6,857 nucleotides of DNA from Dehalococcoidia bacterium (GTDB lineage Bacteria > Chloroflexota > Dehalococcoidia > Dehalococcoidales > DAOWJC01). Where the stretch lies: positions 1 through 6,857 of the forward strand of contig DAOWJC010000013.1 of assembly GCA_030640595.1 (NCBI GenBank), given 5' to 3'. Under the pieces are notes generated by a model. That model had not been told where the DNA came from, ran no database searches, and saw only the letters and a program-made list of their open reading frames with translations. The translations under genes and the position numbers were made by a program. Positions within the stretch are counted from its first letter, which is position 1; every line of letters starts with the position of its first letter. Positions 5,020 through 6,857 of this stretch are shown here, one piece after another.

Positions 5020-5129
5020 TTAGATCCTGTGGCTGTGTGAGCTGTAAGTTGAAAACCTAATACTTGACATAATTTACTAGAGTGCGACCCAGACATATGT
5101 TCTAACTCTCTATTTCTACCCCAGCCATA

Positions 5130-5150
5130 GGTAAAAGCTCACTTTTTACC
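5130..5150 (-). other. 7-bp stem-loop
   Basis: GGTAAAA (5130-5136) and TTTTACC (5144-5150) form a short hairpin overlapping the end of the open frame at 5146. The remaining 5020-5129 stretch holds only a 26-codon ATG frame (MSGSHSSK start) with a poor ribosome binding site; I do not call it. Confidence 0.4.
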
Positions 5151-5298
5151 AGGGCAGCCAGGTCCCTGGTCCCCCGAAGAAGGTCCCGATATCCTCTCCT
5201 TCAAAGGAGAAGCTATAGCCATTGCCGGCAGCCGAGAAACCCTGAGCCACAGCTACAGTCAAATGAGTAGTATCGGTCGGTCCGACCCCTAACCTCTG
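5146..5298 (-). pseudogene. Protein-like open frame without a start (about 50 codons)
   Basis: The frame opens right after a TGA inside the 20-bp repeat (5299-5301) and ends at TAA 5146-5148. Its residues look like a real globular or beta-rich protein: VGPTDTTHLTVAVAQGFSAA, then GNGYSFSFEGEDIGTFFGGP, ending GTWLPW. There is no ATG; only a TTG and internal GTG codons without a ribosome binding site. It is probably the 3' part of a gene whose 5' part was separated. The only well-started ORF upstream on this strand, at 5922, runs into the other copy of the same repeat, but direct joining across the repeat gives a different frame. Identity unknown. Confidence 0.42.
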
Positions 5299-5318
5299 TC
5301 AGAATTTGACTACAGAGC
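5299..5318 (+). repeat. 20-bp direct repeat, copy 1
   Basis: TCAGAATTTGACTACAGAGC, identical to 5868-5887. With two further bases on its left this copy is also a small dyad (CTCTGT / ACAGAG). On the minus strand it marks the downstream edge of the structured non-coding block. Confidence 0.85.
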
Positions 5319-5372
5319 TTCACACAAAAAATTTTCAGATATAGAATTCGTCTTGGTGGTCTACTCCTACTT

Positions 5373-5410
5373 AATAAGAGAAAAGAAGGAGAAGGGGAGC
5401 TCCTTCCCCT
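5373..5410 (-). terminator. Possible terminator of the structured RNA
   Basis: On the minus strand AGGGGA (5410-5405), a 6-nt loop and TCCCCT (5398-5393) form a stem. A pyrimidine and U-rich tail (TCTCCTTCTTTTCTC) follows. It lies about 55 nt before the minus-strand position of the 20-bp repeat and would end a transcript of 5867-5373. The short stem makes this a moderate call. Confidence 0.42.
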
Positions 5411-5817
5411 CCCCTCCCCCCCAGGGTCTTGCTCTTAGCGCAGGCTCTTTTTTTTAGGCTTATGGCAGGCGCCAGGAGCAAGGCACAGGGAGACCTGGTG
5501 AATTAAGTCCCCCTGGCTAAAGTCTATGGCAGTATGCCTATCGCTTTAGCTTACTGTCTTGGCTACTTGGCTTAGAAGATGGCGTGAGTGCCCTACCTCG
5601 ATGCCCACCACAAGAGCCTTTCACAGGGCGTCTGAGCTATGCTCAGGATAGCTTTCTCAAGGCTATCACAACCTCAAAGCCTTACCTCGCAACAGTCAGG
5701 TTGAGGCAAGGCCCCCTGTAGCAGCAGGAGCACATAGGGATATGAATCCCCGGCCTTGCTTTTGGCCATACCCTGGATAAGCCAGGCCTATTATGTTATC
5801 TAACCCTCTGCCAAGAG

Positions 5818-5922
5818 TTAAGAATGGAAAAAGCCCCCAATGCCACCAAGTCGGCACCAAGGAGCCCTCAGAATTTGACTACAGAGCCTGGTGAATAGCT
5901 CCGATAATGTTAGCTGTGCCAT
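5818..5922 (-). CDS. Short ORF with strong RBS (34 aa), probably interrupted gene
   Basis: ATG 5920-5922 has a textbook AAGGAGG 7 nt upstream. The first 18 residues, MAQLTLSELFTRLCSQIL, form a plausible amphipathic helix. The rest (RAPWCRLGGIGGFFHS) overlaps a terminator-like hairpin and looks like non-coding sequence read by chance. Codons 13-18 fall in the 20-bp repeat at 5868-5887. If the segment between the repeats were absent, the frame would run on as TEVRGRTDRYYSFDC for 46 codons in total. So this is either the 5' end of a gene split by a roughly 569-bp insertion, or a genuine 34-aa leader peptide coupled to the terminator. No family recognised. Confidence 0.5.
   Translation of the reverse strand: MAQLTLSELFTRLCSQILRAPWCRLGGIGGFFHS
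5828..5865 (-). terminator. Terminator-like hairpin inside the 34-aa ORF
   Basis: On the minus strand GCTCC (5865-5861) pairs with GGGGC (5837-5833), and TGCC (5856-5853) with GGCA (5844-5841). TTTTT follows at 5832-5828. It starts 3 bases after the 20-bp repeat, so it belongs to the intervening segment rather than to the ORF's original sequence. Confidence 0.5.
5868..5887 (+). repeat. 20-bp direct repeat, copy 2
   Basis: TCAGAATTTGACTACAGAGC, same orientation and identical to 5299-5318, 569 bp away. It lies inside the coding part of the 34-aa ORF. Confidence 0.85.
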
Positions 5923-5938
5923 AGGTCGTCCTCCTTAT

Positions 5939-5981
5939 AAAAAAGGCAATGCTAGCTCCCTCGTTACGCACCGCCTTTTTT
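5939..5981 (-). terminator. Rho-independent terminator directly upstream of the 34-aa ORF
   Basis: On the minus strand GGCGGTGC (5975-5968) pairs with GCATTGCC (5952-5945), including two G-U pairs. AAAAAA in front and TTTTTT behind (5944-5939) extend the stem. The U-tract ends 2 nt before the AAGGAGG ribosome binding site. It may end transcripts arriving from the right end of the element, or act as an attenuator for the ORF. Confidence 0.72.
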
Positions 5982-6000
5982 AGACTTCAGTTGTTAAAAA

Positions 6001-6034
6001 GAAAAAGCACCAGGCTATTTATTAACCTGGTGCT
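6001..6034 (-). terminator. Integrase-tail terminator (right end)
   Basis: On the minus strand AGCACCAGG (6034-6026) and CCTGGTGCT (6014-6006) make a perfect 9-bp stem followed by TTTTC. The TAG ending the orphan integrase tail (6015-6017) sits in the loop, so this is the natural terminator of the full-length integrase gene in the circular form. Confidence 0.88.
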
Positions 6035-6189
6035 CTAATAATTCTGCTATCTCGGCTAGCTTCTCTGCTTTGTGGCCATTACTACCCAGGGCTTGTTTAA
6101 GCTGCTTGGCTGTCTCGCCTAGTTGCTCGAGCTGGTCCAGGAGCTGTGGCAGTAGCTCGGTAGCCTCGAATTGAGCTAAATAAGGTCTT
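6015..6189 (-). pseudogene. Orphan 3' end of the integrase gene (C-terminal tail)
   Basis: Read on the minus strand across the core from the attL side, the integrase frame (ending Gly-Arg-Arg-Pro) continues Tyr-Leu-Ala-Gln and runs 55 codons to a TAG at 6015-6017. The tail is helical, Leu/Glu/Gln/Lys rich (for example ELLPQLLDQLEQLGETAKQL and AEKLAEIAELLEHQ), and likely forms a coiled coil. Its open frame, coiled-coil composition and immediate perfect terminator argue that it is true coding sequence. In the integrated state it has no start codon and is separated from the catalytic part by almost 5 kb, so it is silent until excision. Confidence 0.85.
6181..6189 (+). repeat. attR core
   Basis: TAAGGTCTT, same orientation as 253-261. 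To its right the radC frame resumes as Leu-Asp-His-Ile-Ile; to its left lies element DNA. Confidence 0.9.
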
Positions 6190-6358
6190 AGACCATATTA
6201 TACTAGGCAATAATAGATACTTTAGCTTTGCCGGCGAAGGACTGATTGATGAATACAAAATGGGTTTCCTAAACATAAAGATAAGAGACAGAGCCGAGGC
6301 TAAGCCAAGCCGCCACCGAGCTAAACCACCCGACCCCGAGCTTCCTTGGCACTTATAA
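6182..6358 (+). pseudogene. radC: RadC-family protein, 3' fragment
   Basis: Starting in the core, the frame reads KVLDHIILGNNRYFSFAGEG and LIDEYKMGFLN, then a basic/Pro-rich tail to TAA at 6356-6358. LDHIIIG...YFSF.EGL is the conserved end of RadC proteins and is exactly what the left fragment lacks. The frame matches: codon ATT (251-253) joins AAG (6182-6184). The tail of about 35 residues after the EGL motif is longer than in most family members. The fragment has no start of its own and is presumably not translated while the element is integrated. Confidence 0.93.
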
Positions 6359-6404
6359 CCAATAAACGACCTTTTTGGGGCTAACTTTTTCCCATCATTT
6401 TCGT

Positions 6405-6410
6405 TATAAT
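6405..6410 (+). promoter_or_regulatory. -10 element before the lipoprotein gene
   Basis: A perfect TATAAT lies 29 bp before the ATG; the -35 at the proper distance is weak (TAACTT, 6382-6387). The gene may thus have its own promoter rather than rely on radC transcription, which the element would interrupt. Confidence 0.5.
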
Positions 6411-6438
6411 ATAGTGACTAATTGATGGGGGGAATTCT

Positions 6439-6822
6439 ATGAAGAAGTTTTTGATACTGGTAGCAGTGGTAGCTATCTCCCTGGCGGCTGGCTGCGTGGG
6501 AGAGGTTAAGACCTATACTGACTCGGGACAGACGATAGACATCAGCGTTAACCAGGAATTTGTTATCGCCCTTGGTTCTAATCCTACCACCGGCTATGGC
6601 TGGCAGGAAAGCTATGATGAAAGTATACTTGAGCTGGTGGAAAAGACGTATAAACCGGGCGAAGCGAGTAAACAGGGTATGGTTGGCGCCGGTGGTGTTG
6701 AGTATTTCCGGTTCAAGCCACTGAAGGCAGGTGAAACCGAGATAACCCTGGTCTATAAACGACCGTGGGAAGAGCCAACCCCACAGGATGTAACCAAGGT
6801 ATTTACCGTCAGCATAAGGTAA
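6439..6822 (+). CDS. Lipoprotein of the chagasin/I42 cysteine-peptidase inhibitor family
   Basis: The 127-aa protein has a signal peptide with lipobox LAAG-C (C19), so it should be lipidated and anchored outside the cytoplasmic membrane. The three inhibitory loops of chagasin-type inhibitors are visible: NPTTGYGW (48-55), a GMVGAGG loop (80-86) and KRPWE (107-111). These loops block the active site of papain-like cysteine peptidases in characterised family members. The length of the mature domain, about 105 residues, matches. The start has a GGGGGG ribosome binding site 6 nt upstream. It is host sequence 80 bp downstream of radC, complete, and not part of the element. Its natural target protease is not in the window. 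Confidence 0.92.
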   Translation: MKKFLILVAVVAISLAAGCVGEVKTYTDSGQTIDISVNQEFVIALGSNPTTGYGWQESYDESILELVEKTYKPGEASKQGMVGAGGVEYFRFKPLKAGETEITLVYKRPWEEPTPQDVTKVFTVSIR

Positions 6823-6857
6823 TACCTACCGACTGGTGGCTGAGGCTTCCAGAGAAA

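Larger units (their letters stand above)
5373..5867 (-). ncRNA. Candidate large structured RNA between the 20-bp repeats
   Basis: About 500 nt with no credible gene on either strand but a dense run of hairpins. They are: CCTGG/CCAGG (about 5770-5788); GGCCTTGC/GCAAGGCC (5752-5759, 5706-5713); GATAGC/GCTATC (5662-5667, 5647-5652); CTGAGC-ATA-GCTCAG (5646-5632); GCTAAAG/CTTTAGC with inner GGCA/TGCC (5550-5516); CAGGGGGAC/GTCTCCCTG (5515-5486); and CTTGCTC/GAGCAAG (5482-5476, 5434-5428). The 5550-5516 and 5515-5486 hairpins abut with no gap. The 5515-5486 stem pairs fully only as minus-strand RNA, where a G-U replaces what would be A-C on the plus strand, which sets the strand. I do not recognise a family. 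GOLLD, ROOL, an intron RNA or a new class are candidates. Confidence 0.5.
253..6189. mobile_element. Integrated site-specific element inserted in radC
   Basis: The stretch between two copies of TAAGGTCTT separates two in-frame halves of one radC gene. It begins with a tyrosine integrase whose 3' end touches the left junction, the usual layout for an integrase-driven element. Deleting one core copy plus everything between restores Gln-Ile-Lys-Val-Leu-Asp-His with no frame change. Content: integrase, a four-gene operon, an RHH regulator with a partner ORF, two small plus-strand ORFs, a ParB-like fragment and a structured non-coding block. No recognisable replication, conjugation, packaging or transposition gene is present. 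It is therefore probably a satellite-like or degenerate integrative element. An alternative is a reduced prophage or plasmid. Confidence 0.93.

Noticed and set aside
5084..5100. GTGCGACCCAG on the plus strand resembles the 5' end of bacterial group II introns
   Set aside because: No domain V hairpin with the AGC triad and no domain VI bulged A could be found downstream, and no reverse transcriptase ORF is present.
5020..5129. 26-codon ATG frame (MSGSHSSK start) on the minus strand
   Set aside because: Weak ribosome binding site, short, no supporting context.
5735..5752. Possible tRNA T-arm (GATTCATATCCC)
   Set aside because: No acceptor, D or anticodon arms at the right distances on either strand; the integration site is in radC, not a tRNA gene.
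5828..5865. Plus-strand text near 5841-5856 resembles a tracrRNA tail (AAGTCGGCACC)
   Set aside because: There is no CRISPR repeat array or cas gene in the window; the similarity is short and explained by the minus-strand terminator-like hairpin.
6221..6230. Third copy of TTTAGCTTTG seen in the control region
   Set aside because: It lies in conserved radC codons (Phe-Ser-Phe-Ala) outside the element, so the match is chance.
1..6857. CRISPR array, rRNA, tRNA or IS element
   Set aside because: No regularly spaced repeats, no RNA gene signatures and no transposase motif were found on either strand.

Overview
The window is a bacterial chromosome segment in which a compact integrated element of about 5.94 kb has been inserted into a radC-family gene. 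The left flank (2-274) carries the zinc-motif part of the RadC/JAB domain. The right flank (6182-6358) carries the missing C-terminal part in the matching frame. Both junctions hold the same 9-bp core, TAAGGTCTT (253-261 and 6181-6189), and joining the flanks across one core restores a normal RadC reading frame. The host gene downstream, at 6439, encodes a lipoprotein of the chagasin/I42 peptidase-inhibitor family. Nothing here fixes the host taxon. Moderate GC, AGGAGG/GGGGG-type ribosome binding sites and sigma-70-like promoters suit a free-living bacterium; Chloroflexota (Dehalococcoidia-like) is only a guess.

Layout of the element, left to right. (a) A minus-strand tyrosine integrase abuts attL (252-1220). 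(b) A minus-strand operon runs from 3689 down to 1415: a 437-aa HTH/coiled-coil/Cys-rich protein, a 67-aa Pro-rich protein, a 157-aa protein and a 55-aa CxxC protein. It has a promoter/operator and structured leader at 3704-3803 and a terminator at 1284-1336. (c) A minus-strand pair follows: a 66-aa ribbon-helix-helix regulator and an overlapping 59-aa acidic protein. (d) A dyad-rich divergent control region (4247-4489) drives two plus-strand small genes, a 32-aa membrane microprotein and a 46-aa possibly frameshifted ORF. (e) Then comes a broken ParB-like HTH fragment. (f) About 0.8 kb on the minus strand is nearly gene-free but strongly structured, bounded by exact 20-bp direct repeats. (g) The right end carries an orphan coding tail with its own terminator.

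The most striking result is that this orphan tail (6015-6180) belongs to the integrase. In the circular form, the integrase frame reads through attP and gains 55 leucine- and glutamate-rich codons, then a stop codon lying inside a perfect terminator hairpin. Integration therefore cuts the integrase gene at its 3' end: the gene loses a helical tail, and its new stop codon uses one base of radC. The catalytic residues all stay with the attL copy. Gene state is thus coupled to integration state, which resembles SSV-type elements in that attP lies inside int, but here the catalytic core is left intact.

I see no relaxase, replicative helicase/primase, terminase, capsid or transposase gene, so the element looks like a small non-autonomous integrative element whose cargo proteins are mostly unrecognised. 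The RHH protein probably controls both divergent units, because an identical 16-bp site sits at its own promoter and at the start of the 46-aa ORF.
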